DNA of 64,000 bases from UBA1858 sp965227695 (GTDB taxonomy: Bacteria; Pseudomonadota; Gammaproteobacteria; UBA4575). The stretch spans positions 372,001 to 436,000 of the forward strand of contig OZ245760.1 of the NCBI GenBank assembly GCA_965227695.1, in the 5' to 3' direction. Position numbers and translations under genes: made by a program. The notes beneath the pieces are model-generated. The model did not search any database, was not told the origin of the DNA, and was given only the letters and a program-made list of their open reading frames with translations. Positions 7,009 to 16,221 of the stretch are shown here, piece by piece (positions within the stretch are counted from its first letter, which is position 1; each line of letters opens with the position of its first letter).

Positions 7009-8901
7009 ATGTGTGGAATAACGGGGATATTCGATACCAGGGCAAAGCGCTCAATTGATGTCGAATTATTACGGCGAATGAATGATTCGCAATATCATCG
7101 TGGTCCAGACCAGGAAGGGCTTCATACTGAAGAAGGTGTTGGGCTTGGTCATCGACGTCTTTCGATCATTGATTTATCAAGCGGTAAGCAACCCCTATAT
7201 AATGAAGACAATTCAGTTGTTGTGGTATACAACGGAGAGATATACAACTATCAGTCATTGGCTGAGGAACTCCAGGCCGCCGGCCATGTCTTCAGAACAC
7301 GTTGCGATACTGAAGTCATCGTTCATGCCTGGGAACAATGGGGTGTTGCTTGTGTAGAACGTTTTCGTGGCATGTTCGCTTTCGCCATATGGGACAGAAA
7401 CAAAAAGACACTGTTTTTGGCCAGAGATCGCCTGGGTATTAAACCGCTTTATTATTCTTTACTGTCAGACGGTAATTTAATATTCGGTTCAGAATTGAAA
7501 TCATTAATGAAACATCCACGTCTGGTGCGAGATATAGATCCATTGGCAGTAGAGGATTATTTCGCTTATGGATATGTCCCTGAGCCAAAGACAATTTTTA
7601 AAAATACATTTAAATTGTCGCCCGGCCACTGCTTAACCATAAAACATGGTGAAACACTTCCCGCGCCGGTTGAATATTGGGATGTGCCTTTTGAGCAGCA
7701 TGGTCCTATGGATGAGCAGGAGACCTGTGATGAGTTAATCCGGCGGTTAAGAGAAGCAGTCGACATTAGGCTGGTTGCGGAAGTACCGCTTGGCGCATTT
7801 TTATCAGGCGGAGTGGACTCAAGTGCGGTGGTTGCCATGATGGCCGGATTAAATGATTCCGCAGTAAATACATGTTCCATATCATTTGGCGATCCAAAAT
7901 TCAACGAAGCGTCATACGCACAAGCGATAGCTGAAAAATATAATACTGAACATTATGTTGAGCAGGTAGACCCGGATGATTTTGACTTGGTTTCAAAATT
8001 AGGTGGGTTGTATGATGAACCATATGCTGATAGTTCTGCAATGCCTACCTATAGATTATGCCAGCTGGCAAGAAAGAATGTAACGGTGGCATTGTCAGGT
8101 GACGGAGGTGATGAAAATTTTGCAGGATATCGGCGTTATCGCTGGCATAATTATGAGGAGCATATCAGGTCTGCGCTGCCCTTAGGGTTAAGAAAGCCTG
8201 TTTTTGGAACGCTTGGACATATTTATCCAAAGGCAGACTGGGCGCCAAAAGTATTTCGCGCCAAGACAACGTTTGAGGCGATGGCACGCGATACCTGCGA
8301 GGGATATCTGCATAGTGTCAGTTTATTCAGCGACAAGCAGAGAAACATGCTATTTAATGATTCTTTTAAAAATATTTTGCAGGGATACAATGCCGTTGAG
8401 GTATTACGCCACCATGCAGGACGGGCGCCAACAGATCACCCATTGTCTCTGGTGCAATATATGGATATGAAAACCTATTTGGTAGGGGACATCCTGACCA
8501 AAGTTGATCGGGCTAGTATGGCACATTCACTGGAAGTACGTGTGCCGTTGCTGGACCATAAGTTTGTAGAGTGGATATCAGGGTTATCCCCGCAAATAAA
8601 ACTTAAAGGGACAGAGGGTAAATATATTTTTAAAAAATCGCTTGAGCCTTATCTGTCTCAGGATATTTTATACCGGAAAAAAATGGGGTTTGGTGTGCCT
8701 CTGGCCAGTTGGTTTAGAGGTCCACTTAAAGAAAAAGTGCAAACTGCTATTCTGGGAGAGAGATTAAACAGTAGCGGTGTATTTGATCATAAATATCTGA
8801 AACACCTTGTTGAACAGCACCAGTCGGGCGTGCGGGATTACAGTGCACCCATCTGGTCATTACTGATGTTCGAATCATTTTTGCAACGTCTTGATAGATA
8901 G
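7009..8901 (+). CDS. asnB: Glutamine-dependent amidotransferase, asparagine-synthase family (exosortase A type)
   Basis: A 630-residue AsnB-like enzyme. The class II glutaminase domain (about 1-210) starts with the catalytic Cys2 (MCGITGIFD) and has YHRGPDQEG and YNGEIYN. The synthetase domain has the ATP pyrophosphatase P-loop SGGVDSSAV (about 266-274) and LSGDGGDENFAGY. The overall sequence fits the amidotransferases found in exosortase-A/PEP-CTERM exopolysaccharide clusters (TIGR03108-like) better than free asparagine synthetase. The substrate is probably a carboxylated sugar or its precursor, but this cannot be read from sequence. It sits between two glycosyltransferases, 14 bp before the next one. 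No xrtA, prsK or prsR gene is in the window. Confidence 0.9.
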   Translation: MCGITGIFDTRAKRSIDVELLRRMNDSQYHRGPDQEGLHTEEGVGLGHRRLSIIDLSSGKQPLYNEDNSVVVVYNGEIYNYQSLAEELQAAGHVFRTRCDTEVIVHAWEQWGVACVERFRGMFAFAIWDRNKKTLFLARDRLGIKPLYYSLLSDGNLIFGSELKSLMKHPRLVRDIDPLAVEDYFAYGYVPEPKTIFKNTFKLSPGHCLTIKHGETLPAPVEYWDVPFEQHGPMDEQETCDELIRRLREAVDIRLVAEVPLGAFLSGGVDSSAVVAMMAGLNDSAVNTCSISFGDPKFNEASYAQAIAEKYNTEHYVEQVDPDDFDLVSKLGGLYDEPYADSSAMPTYRLCQLARKNVTVALSGDGGDENFAGYRRYRWHNYEEHIRSALPLGLRKPVFGTLGHIYPKADWAPKVFRAKTTFEAMARDTCEGYLHSVSLFSDKQRNMLFNDSFKNILQGYNAVEVLRHHAGRAPTDHPLSLVQYMDMKTYLVGDILTKVDRASMAHSLEVRVPLLDHKFVEWISGLSPQIKLKGTEGKYIFKKSLEPYLSQDILYRKKMGFGVPLASWFRGPLKEKVQTAILGERLNSSGVFDHKYLKHLVEQHQSGVRDYSAPIWSLLMFESFLQRLDR

Positions 8902-8915
8902 GCGAACCAGATCAT

Positions 8916-10001
8916 ATGACGGCAATGAGTGATCGTTTAAAAGTTGGAATAGTCGGACCACTACCACCACCCTCCGGGGGGATGGCGAATCAGACGCAGC
9001 AGTTAGCGAATTTATTAAAGGGTGAAAACATTCAGGTAGAAGTGATACAGACAAATTCCAGGTATAAGCCTGAATGGGTGAGAAATATTCCAGTAGTGCG
9101 TGCGTTGTTTCGGCTTTTATATTATGTCGTAGAGTTATGGCGGGCCGCAAACAGGGTAGATGTGTTTCACATAATGGCTAACTCCGGCTGGTCGTGGCAC
9201 CTTTTTACAGTTCCTGCAATATGGATCGCTAAAATAAGAAAAACTCCGACCGTCATTAATTATCGGGGAGGAGAAGCGGATAAATTTTTTAGCAGATCAT
9301 TCAAATATGTTAAACCAACTTTGAATGCAAGTGATAAAGTCGTCGTTCCTTCATGTTTCCTGGAAGAAGTATTCAAAAAATATGGAATAACGACAACAAT
9401 TATTGCCAACATCATCGATCTTGATAGATTTGTGGCAAACAAAAATCAAAAAGTCAAACCTGCACCAAGATTATTGGTCGCCAGAAATCTGGAAACTATT
9501 TATGGTAATGATGTAGCCATTAGAGCTTTTGCGGAAGTCGTCAAGGTATACCCGGATGCAAGACTAACTATTGCCGGCTCAGGTCCTGAATTGAAAAATC
9601 TTGAGTGTTTATCAGAAAAGCTGGCCGTCAATGAAAAAATAACCTTCACAGGGCGGGTTGATACAACACTAATGCCGACACTTTATCAATCTGCTGATGT
9701 CGTATTAAATCCCAGTCGCGTTGACAATATGCCTAACTCGATCCTTGAGTCTTTAGCAAGTGGCACACCCGTAGTAACGACGAATGTTGGCGGAATTCCG
9801 TATATCGTAAAGCATGAAAAAACAGCGTTGCTGGTAGATCCGGATGATTACATTGCAATGGCTGCTGCGATATGCAAACTGCTAAAAAACAGTCAATTCA
9901 GAGAAGAAATGATCGATAAGGGAAGAGACTCGGTACGACAGTATTCGTGGTCTGAAGTGGGACAACACTGGATATCATTATATAAAAAGCTGACGGTCTA
10001 G
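8916..10001 (+). CDS. GT4 glycosyltransferase
   Basis: A 361-residue GT-B glycosyltransferase. The N-terminus carries the glycine-rich acceptor loop VGPLPPPSGGMANQTQ (about 12-27). The C-terminal donor-binding region carries SRVDNMPNSILESLASGTP (about 269-287), the EX7E-type nucleotide-sugar motif of family GT4. It follows the amidotransferase by 14 bp and overlaps the next gene at its stop, so the three are very likely co-transcribed. The sugar is unknown; the context points to exopolysaccharide repeat-unit assembly. Confidence 0.88.
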   Translation: MTAMSDRLKVGIVGPLPPPSGGMANQTQQLANLLKGENIQVEVIQTNSRYKPEWVRNIPVVRALFRLLYYVVELWRAANRVDVFHIMANSGWSWHLFTVPAIWIAKIRKTPTVINYRGGEADKFFSRSFKYVKPTLNASDKVVVPSCFLEEVFKKYGITTTIIANIIDLDRFVANKNQKVKPAPRLLVARNLETIYGNDVAIRAFAEVVKVYPDARLTIAGSGPELKNLECLSEKLAVNEKITFTGRVDTTLMPTLYQSADVVLNPSRVDNMPNSILESLASGTPVVTTNVGGIPYIVKHEKTALLVDPDDYIAMAAAICKLLKNSQFREEMIDKGRDSVRQYSWSEVGQHWISLYKKLTV

Positions 10002-10003
10002 TG

Positions 10004-11380
10004 ATGATGAAAGCTGAACCATTGAAGAGATACTCAGATATATACACGGCCGTGATATCAGCGATTGTATTTCCACTCCATGAGAAAATAAAAAAACACA
10101 CGACAGTTACTGTGCGCAAAAACATGGAGAAAAGCCAATGGCTTTCCCTGGACGAACTGAAGGAATTGCAGTTAGGAAGATTAAAACAGCTGCTATTGTT
10201 CGCCAGTAAAAATGTACCGTATTATAAAAATATGTTTAACCGGCTGAATTTTAATCCGGAAAATATAAACTCAATTCAGGATATACAACAACTGCCATTT
10301 TTAACTAAAGCCGTCATACGCGAACACTCTGATCAGATAAAATCGCTTAACGCAACTAATCTGTCAAAATTCAATACCGGCGGTTCCAGTGGTCAGCCGC
10401 TAGTGTTTTATATAAGCAATGAACGCGTCAGTCATGATGTTGCTGCGAAATGGCGAGCAACAAGATGGTGGGGTGTTGACATAGGAGATCCTGAGTTGGT
10501 GGTATGGGGTTCACCGATTGAACTTGGTGCACAAGACAGGGTTAGGCTGGTAAGAGATAAACTGTTGCGTACTAAATTGTTACCCGCATTTGATATGTCT
10601 GAAGACAGAATTTTAATGTTTATCGACGAGATAAAACAGTACAGACCAAAGATGTTATTTGGGTATCCTTCGGCTCTTGGTCGTATTGCCAGCTATGCTA
10701 TTGACCATCAAATAGACATGAAAAAGATAGGTGTGCGGGTTGCATTTGTGACATCAGAATATCTATATCCTGAACAGAGGGAGCTCATTGAGAGTTGTTT
10801 CGGGTGTAATGTCGCCAATGGTTATGGAGGGCGGGATGCAGGGTTTATTGCGCATGAATGTCCACAGGGAAATATGCATATTACTGCTGAAGATATAATT
10901 GTAGAAATCATCAATTCACAGGGTCAGCCTGTTGCCCATGGAGAATCGGGTGAAATCGTCGTGACACATCTGGCGACTGGAGATTATCCGTTTATTAGGT
11001 ATCGGACCGGTGATATTGGCATCCTGAGTGAAGATCAGTGCGCATGTGGTCGTGGACTGCCCGTTCTAAAGGAAATTCAGGGCCGGACAACAGATTTTGT
11101 TGTTAGCTACAATGGGAATGTTATGCATGGGCTGGCTTTAATATATGTGCTCAGGGAATTGACAAGTATTAATCAATTTAAGATTGTTCAGCAAAGTAAA
11201 CATAAAACAACAGTTTATCTTGTCGTGAATCCAGAGTTTTGCAGGCGTGATGAAAATAATATTATTAACGGTTTTAAAGAACGTCTCGGAAATGAAGTGA
11301 CGGTATCGATAGAGGTTGTCGATACCATTCCAGCTGAGAAGTCCGGTAAGTTTCGTTACGTTGTGAGCCATGCCGTGTAA
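10004..11380 (+). CDS. CapK/PaaK-like adenylate-forming enzyme
   Basis: A 458-residue member of the phenylacetate-CoA ligase/CapK group of AMP-forming enzymes. It has the phosphate-binding loop FNTGGSSGQPLVFY (about 121-134), NGYGGRDAGFIAHECPQG and the A8-like motif YRTGDIGIL. A Cys pair (CACG, about 346-349) follows, as in CapK proteins. There is no carrier-protein domain. In capsule and exopolysaccharide loci such enzymes are thought to activate an acyl or amino-acid group for attachment to a glycan. GTG 10001, ATG 10004 and ATG 10007 are all possible starts; I chose the first ATG. It converges with the deacetylase gene, 13 bp apart. Confidence 0.85.
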   Translation: MMKAEPLKRYSDIYTAVISAIVFPLHEKIKKHTTVTVRKNMEKSQWLSLDELKELQLGRLKQLLLFASKNVPYYKNMFNRLNFNPENINSIQDIQQLPFLTKAVIREHSDQIKSLNATNLSKFNTGGSSGQPLVFYISNERVSHDVAAKWRATRWWGVDIGDPELVVWGSPIELGAQDRVRLVRDKLLRTKLLPAFDMSEDRILMFIDEIKQYRPKMLFGYPSALGRIASYAIDHQIDMKKIGVRVAFVTSEYLYPEQRELIESCFGCNVANGYGGRDAGFIAHECPQGNMHITAEDIIVEIINSQGQPVAHGESGEIVVTHLATGDYPFIRYRTGDIGILSEDQCACGRGLPVLKEIQGRTTDFVVSYNGNVMHGLALIYVLRELTSINQFKIVQQSKHKTTVYLVVNPEFCRRDENNIINGFKERLGNEVTVSIEVVDTIPAEKSGKFRYVVSHAV

Positions 11381-11393
11381 TTATTGGCTCACT

Positions 11394-12365
11394 TCAAATG
11401 AGTTTTCGCAATAGCTGCTCATAGTATCTTTTCAGGGTAGGTAAGTAACTTACCTTGATAACAGTTTCCATGTCTGAATGATTCAATTCAGGATGATCAT
11501 TAAAAAAACATGTTCTGAATTTATCCCTGTTATTATTTAAGTATGCGCATAAATTTTCAAAACGTCTGACAACAAGTTTATCTGGTATTCTCTGTGCAAG
11601 GTTTACTAACTCAAAAGAATGACTGAGTAAAACATAACTTTGCCAATGATTTTTGTAAGCTTCGTTCAGACTCATTTTCAATTCTGTGAAAGAGCATGCT
11701 GTTAGCTGGGCATGACGCCTTTTACCAATGCCGTCAATGAAAGTTGTCATTGGTACTTCGATAATGTTTTCCAGTTGCACTGGTTGCTGAATATCTGAAG
11801 AGGTGCTGATCTCACATTCGGGGATACATGCATCATAGCTTGAATCATATATCAGGCCGCAGGCTGAAGCGGCGCGCAGAGTATCATCATTGGCGCCGAA
11901 TGATCCCGCTCTGAATGCTGATATAGTGTTACAGCCAGCATCTTTTAATAATTCCAGGCCAAGTAAGATAAGATGTTTTTGTTCCTCATAGGTGAAAAAC
12001 TTCAGGTGTTCACGCTTGCCGGTAATGTGTGGAAAAATTATTTGTTTTGATTCATCGGTCCATTCCGGATGCAGGTGCAATTCGACACTTTGGCCCGCCT
12101 CTAATATTAACCCAACAATTTCTTCCAGGTATGTTTTACCAAAACGCATTGAAAACAGAGGTTCAACGAAAAACACCGCCTTTAAGTCATGTTCTTTGAG
12201 TAACGCCAACTGATAGGGCAGGCCATAATCACCCACTGGTGTACGACCATAAATGTAATTATTGAATGCCGGAGGAAACTTCCGGTCGATATTATCCCAT
12301 CCACCACACCATGTTTCTGTGTCAACTGTGATATATACATCCAAAGGTGTCTGGCGCTGTATCAT
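11394..12365 (-). CDS. NodB-type polysaccharide deacetylase
   Basis: A 323-residue protein. VYITVDTETW near the N-terminus carries the NodB motif-1 Asp. VELHLHPEW (about 94-102) supplies the HxxxH-type metal-binding histidines. FRAGSFGANDDTLRAA is motif 3 and LLSHSFEL a C-terminal motif. There is no signal peptide, so it is probably cytoplasmic or acts at the inner face. WalW-like deacetylases of this size occur in exopolysaccharide clusters. It is on the opposite strand to the rest of the cluster and converges with the CapK-like gene, so it forms a separate unit. Its likely job is removing N-acetyl groups from an intermediate of the same glycan. Confidence 0.82.
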   Translation of the reverse strand: MIQRQTPLDVYITVDTETWCGGWDNIDRKFPPAFNNYIYGRTPVGDYGLPYQLALLKEHDLKAVFFVEPLFSMRFGKTYLEEIVGLILEAGQSVELHLHPEWTDESKQIIFPHITGKREHLKFFTYEEQKHLILLGLELLKDAGCNTISAFRAGSFGANDDTLRAASACGLIYDSSYDACIPECEISTSSDIQQPVQLENIIEVPMTTFIDGIGKRRHAQLTACSFTELKMSLNEAYKNHWQSYVLLSHSFELVNLAQRIPDKLVVRRFENLCAYLNNNRDKFRTCFFNDHPELNHSDMETVIKVSYLPTLKRYYEQLLRKLI

Positions 12366-12480
12366 TCGTGATATAAACTGTCAAAAGCATTTATAATAAC
12401 AGTATTCTGTGACTAAAATGGGGTGTGACTTCACATACCGGAAATCAACATTTACTAGAGTAATTGCAGGCGCAAAAATC

Positions 12481-12681
12481 ATGGAAATATTATTGAATGG
12501 CAGTAAAACCTATATAGAGAAGGGGTCAACTGTCGTGGATCTGCTAACCGAATTAGAATTACACGATCAGCGAATTGCTGTTGAAGTGAATCGCGAGGTA
12601 GTGCCCCGAAGCAAGCATATATCATTTATACTATCGGCGGGTGATCAGATAGAAATTATACATGCCGTGGGCGGTGGTTAA
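12481..12681 (+). CDS. thiS: Thiamine biosynthesis sulfur carrier ThiS
   Basis: A 66-residue beta-grasp protein that carries sulfur as a C-terminal thiocarboxylate to ThiG. It starts MEILLNGSKTYIEKGSTV and ends in HAVGGG, giving the required terminal Gly-Gly. The ATG at 12481 gives the normal family length; an upstream in-frame codon at 12409 adds an unrelated 24-residue tail and is rejected. thiG follows after 38 bp. Confidence 0.94.
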   Translation: MEILLNGSKTYIEKGSTVVDLLTELELHDQRIAVEVNREVVPRSKHISFILSAGDQIEIIHAVGGG

Positions 12682-12719
12682 TCCCAGGCAGACTTACTTA
12701 ATAAATAAATAAAAATCAA

Positions 12720-13517
12720 GTGGAAATAAGCAATACACCCTGGCAAGTTGGCGGACATGATTATCAGTCACGCCTATTGGTTGGCACAGGGAAATATAAA
12801 GATTTTAGCCAGACTCGGGAGGCAATCCTGGCTAGTGGGGCCGAAGTAGTGACGGTCGCGCTCAGGCGAACGAATATTGGTCAAAAATCTGGACAGGAGA
12901 ATCTGCTGGATTATCTGCCGACAGATGAATTCACTATTTTGCCAAATACGGCAGGATGTTTTAACTGTGAGGAAGCAGTCAGGGTGTGTAAATTAGGAAG
13001 GGAGCTTCTGGATGGTCACTCTCTTGTAAAGCTGGAGGTGCTGGCTGATCCCGCAACATTATTCCCAAATGTCATCGATACATTAAAAGCCGCTGAGTTA
13101 TTAGTCAAAGATGGATTCCAAGTCATGGTATATACGAATGATGATCCGGTCATTGCCAAGTCACTGGAGGAAATTGGCTGTTGCGCGATTATGCCTCTTG
13201 CGGCTCCTATTGGTTCAGGCCTTGGCGTTCAAAATCCGTATAACATTATGACTATTGTTGAAAATGCCAATGTCCCGGTCATTGTCGACGCTGGCGTGGG
13301 CACAGCATCCGATGCCACTATTGCGATGGAGCTTGGATGTGATGGCGTACTTATGAACACTGCGATCGCAGAAGCAAAGCATCCTGTGACGATGGCGGCT
13401 GCCATGAAGCATGCGATTGAAGCAGGTCGGCTGGCATATTTGGCGGGGCGTATGCCTAAACGACGTTTTGCCTCAGCATCCTCACCCATAGAAGATACGA
13501 TTTCAAAAAGCTCTTGA
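12720..13517 (+). CDS. thiG: Thiazole synthase ThiG
   Basis: TIM-barrel enzyme that builds the thiazole phosphate of thiamine from deoxyxylulose phosphate, ThiS-thiocarboxylate and dehydroglycine, the last supplied by ThiO. LLVGTGKY, VALRR, LPNTAGC and the Schiff-base lysine K104 in SLVKLEVLADP are all present, as are the glycine-rich phosphate-binding loops AAPIGSGLG and VDAGVGTASD. At 265 residues the length is normal. The start is GTG at 12720. The stop overlaps the trmB start by 4 nt (TTGA). Confidence 0.96.
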   Translation: MEISNTPWQVGGHDYQSRLLVGTGKYKDFSQTREAILASGAEVVTVALRRTNIGQKSGQENLLDYLPTDEFTILPNTAGCFNCEEAVRVCKLGRELLDGHSLVKLEVLADPATLFPNVIDTLKAAELLVKDGFQVMVYTNDDPVIAKSLEEIGCCAIMPLAAPIGSGLGVQNPYNIMTIVENANVPVIVDAGVGTASDATIAMELGCDGVLMNTAIAEAKHPVTMAAAMKHAIEAGRLAYLAGRMPKRRFASASSPIEDTISKSS

Positions 13518-14206
13518 GTGATAATAGCCAGCACCTGCCTCGCAGGAATCGTAGTTTTGTTATACGGGAAGGCCGTTTTACCGAAGGTCAGAAGAGAGCC
13601 TACCAGTTATTTTGGCCAAGCTTTGGAATTGAATTAAAAGGCCATTGCACGCTAAATCCGGCAGAGAATTTTAAAGACGAACAACCGCTTGTGCTTGATA
13701 TTGGCTTTGGTAGCGGTGACTCGTTGATATCGCTGGCAATGCAGAAACCGGATATGAACTTTATAGGGGTGGAGGTATATCGGCCGGGTATTGGTGCAGC
13801 ACTGCGAAGGATCCATGCCAACGAACTGAATAATGTTCGGGTAATAAATATGGACGCCATGCAATTACTAAAATCACACATGCCAGCGAACATATTGGCA
13901 GGGGTCGCTGTATGGTTTCCGGATCCATGGCCCAAAACCCGGCACCATAAACGCAGGCTGGTCCAGAATGCTTTTTTAATTGAGCTGGCCAGAGTCATGC
14001 GGCCTGGATCTATTTTGCATCTGGCCAGTGACTGGCAGCCATATGTCGAGTTTATGGAAGATCACCTCGCTGACCAGGATGCATTCACTCGGATGACGAC
14101 AAACGACAACCCACTGGGTATCACCCGGCCGCCCACCCGCTTCGAGCAGCGGGGTCTGCGTGTCGGTCACCAGGTCACGGACCTGATATATCAAAGAAAC
14201 GGGTAA
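13514..14206 (+). CDS. trmB: tRNA (guanine-N7)-methyltransferase TrmB
   Basis: SAM-dependent enzyme that makes m7G46 in tRNAs. The SAM-binding motif VLDIGFGSGDSL (about 58-69), the catalytic-region motif WFPDPWPKTRHHKRRL (about 135-150) and a C-terminal TRFEQRG are all clear. At 230 residues the length is normal. The start is TTG at 13514, which overlaps the thiG stop codon as TTGA, so translation is probably coupled. thiG-trmB adjacency is seen in many proteobacteria. Confidence 0.96.
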   Translation: MSDNSQHLPRRNRSFVIREGRFTEGQKRAYQLFWPSFGIELKGHCTLNPAENFKDEQPLVLDIGFGSGDSLISLAMQKPDMNFIGVEVYRPGIGAALRRIHANELNNVRVINMDAMQLLKSHMPANILAGVAVWFPDPWPKTRHHKRRLVQNAFLIELARVMRPGSILHLASDWQPYVEFMEDHLADQDAFTRMTTNDNPLGITRPPTRFEQRGLRVGHQVTDLIYQRNG

Positions 14207-14212
14207 CCTGTT

Positions 14213-16003
14213 TTACTCCGAGCGCGGTGTGTGATTCTTGCTGGATGCAGGGCAATGATCCAGGGTTGAAAGAGGGCACTTTTCTTCACTGCAATGCTCG
14301 ATTCTATTCCATGCGAAATTAATTGCCTGTTGCTCAGTGTGGAAAAAGTGGTCCAGCCAGGCATCACTGGCAAACCCTGTGCGCAAGAAAACATCCATCA
14401 CCTGCTTTTTGGTACGGCAGAATAAAAACTCGATTCCCAGGCTATGTAGCCGTACTGCGAGCTGGTGTAGCATTTCTTCGCCTGTGGCATCTATTTCATT
14501 AATGCCTTCGGCATCTATAATAATAAATTTCAAATCTTTTTTGGATGCGACTCTTTCAAGCACTTTTTCCTCAAAGTATCCCGTATTTGCGAAAAATAGA
14601 GGTCCATCAAAACGCAAGATACTAATTTTCGGGCAGGTTTGCAGAATATGTGCTTCGGCGTCTCCCAAACTTCCGTCACTTTGCATTGAAAGTACAGCAA
14701 TTCTCGGCCGCATGGTGCGATACATATACAGGCCCATGGAGAGAATCACGCCAACCAAAATACTTTTTTCCAGATGAGGAGCCCACAACAAAGTCAGTGC
14801 AAAAGTAATTACCGCGACAATGGCATCATGCTTTTGCACCCGCCAGGCATATTTGATCGGTTTAAATTTAATCAGGTTGAAGACCGCAAGGATGATGACT
14901 GCAGCAAGTGTTGGCTGTGGAAGGTGATAAAGCAGGGGGGTTAAAAATAATAGTGTGAGCATTACCAAAAAGCCACTGGTAATCGCAGCAAAGCCCGTTT
15001 TCGCACCGGCACTCAGGTTGATTGCAGAGCGTGAGAAAGAACCCGAGACGGCATACCCCTGAAATAAACTCGAAGTGATATTGGCAAGACCCTGGCCAAC
15101 CAGTCCCTGGTTGGCGTCCAGTCGCTGACGTGTCTGGGCGGCGATGGCCTTGGCAACAGAGATTGCTTCGGTGAAACCAATCAGGCCAATCGCGATGGCG
15201 CTGGCGATGAGTTGCATGGCTACCTGGATGTCAATATCGGGAAAAGACAAGGCAGGGATACCTTGTGGGATTGTCCCGACAACTTTGCCGCCCATTTCTT
15301 CATATTTCAATAGCCATGATGCGAAAGTCGTGATAGCCACTGCGGCAAGCACACCCGGTATTTTGGGAGCGTACTTTTTCAGAAGGATCATCATGGCCAA
15401 CGCACCAATACTAAAAGCGACGGTGGGCATGTGGGTATGGTGCCAGGCCTGTTCAATAATGCGCCATACGGTTTCATAATGATGCTCGGCCCGTTCTGCA
15501 CTGACACCAAATAATTTACCAAGCTGGGAAGTTGCAATAATGATGGCCGCGCCGTTGGTGAATCCAACCACAACAGGGTGAGACAGGAAGTCCACGAAAA
15601 AACCCAGCTGTAACAGGCCGAGTGATAATTGAAAAATTCCCACCATTAGTGCCAGCATAATGGCATAAGCCGCATACTGTGTTGGATCTCCAGTGGCATA
15701 AGGGGCCAGCGCGGAAGCGGTCAAGAGTGAAACGACGGCGACAGGGCCGGTATGTACCTGTCGTGAAGATCCCATCAGCGACGCAATCATCACCGGCAGG
15801 AATGAGGCATAAAGGCCATAGTAAGCGGGGAGCCCGGCCAACTGGGCATAAGCCATTGACTGGGGGATCAGAACCAACGCTACCGAAATACCGGCAATCA
15901 GGTCAGCCTTTAAGATTTGGGGATCTTTTAATTCATAAATCCATTCACGAAACGGCAGAAAACGCGTAGTTAATCTACGGGATATCAAGCTTAATAAGTT
16001 CAA
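14213..16003 (-). CDS. SulP-family anion transporter with STAS domain
   Basis: A 596-residue SLC26/SulP permease. The N-terminal membrane domain (about 30-420) has around 10-12 hydrophobic segments and the SulP signature region LIPQSMAYAQLAGLPAYYGLY (about 47-67), GFTNGAAIIIATSQL and the SGSFSRSAIN segment. A cytoplasmic STAS domain (about 435-555) contains the conserved IDATGEEML helix start. Substrates in the family include sulfate, bicarbonate and dicarboxylates; the sequence does not decide which. It converges with trmB, with only 6 bp between stops. No carbonic anhydrase or sulfate gene is adjacent. Confidence 0.9.
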   Translation of the reverse strand: MNLLSLISRRLTTRFLPFREWIYELKDPQILKADLIAGISVALVLIPQSMAYAQLAGLPAYYGLYASFLPVMIASLMGSSRQVHTGPVAVVSLLTASALAPYATGDPTQYAAYAIMLALMVGIFQLSLGLLQLGFFVDFLSHPVVVGFTNGAAIIIATSQLGKLFGVSAERAEHHYETVWRIIEQAWHHTHMPTVAFSIGALAMMILLKKYAPKIPGVLAAVAITTFASWLLKYEEMGGKVVGTIPQGIPALSFPDIDIQVAMQLIASAIAIGLIGFTEAISVAKAIAAQTRQRLDANQGLVGQGLANITSSLFQGYAVSGSFSRSAINLSAGAKTGFAAITSGFLVMLTLLFLTPLLYHLPQPTLAAVIILAVFNLIKFKPIKYAWRVQKHDAIVAVITFALTLLWAPHLEKSILVGVILSMGLYMYRTMRPRIAVLSMQSDGSLGDAEAHILQTCPKISILRFDGPLFFANTGYFEEKVLERVASKKDLKFIIIDAEGINEIDATGEEMLHQLAVRLHSLGIEFLFCRTKKQVMDVFLRTGFASDAWLDHFFHTEQQAINFAWNRIEHCSEEKCPLSTLDHCPASSKNHTPRSE

Positions 16004-16221
16004 CGAAATTCCTTCTTACCGACTATGTCTTGTATCTTTATTATGGTTTGTCGCCAGAAACAGGCGGTACGCCCAGTTGCTCCTGTAGAACCAGGGTCAA
16101 CTCATAATTATATCGTGTGGCATTGTATCATAATATTCAGGTGGTTATGATCACCACTAAATTAATTTTAACAACCTATATCTGTTTGCGTGCAGAGACA
16201 TAACTCATCCCGGAATCTTTA

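Noticed and set aside
12409..12480. N-terminal extension of thiS
   Set aside because: Adds 24 residues unlike ThiS; the ATG at 12481 gives the exact family length.
14337..15479. Open frames on the plus strand inside the SulP gene
   Set aside because: Antisense shadows of a clear 596-aa transporter; no ribosome-binding sites.
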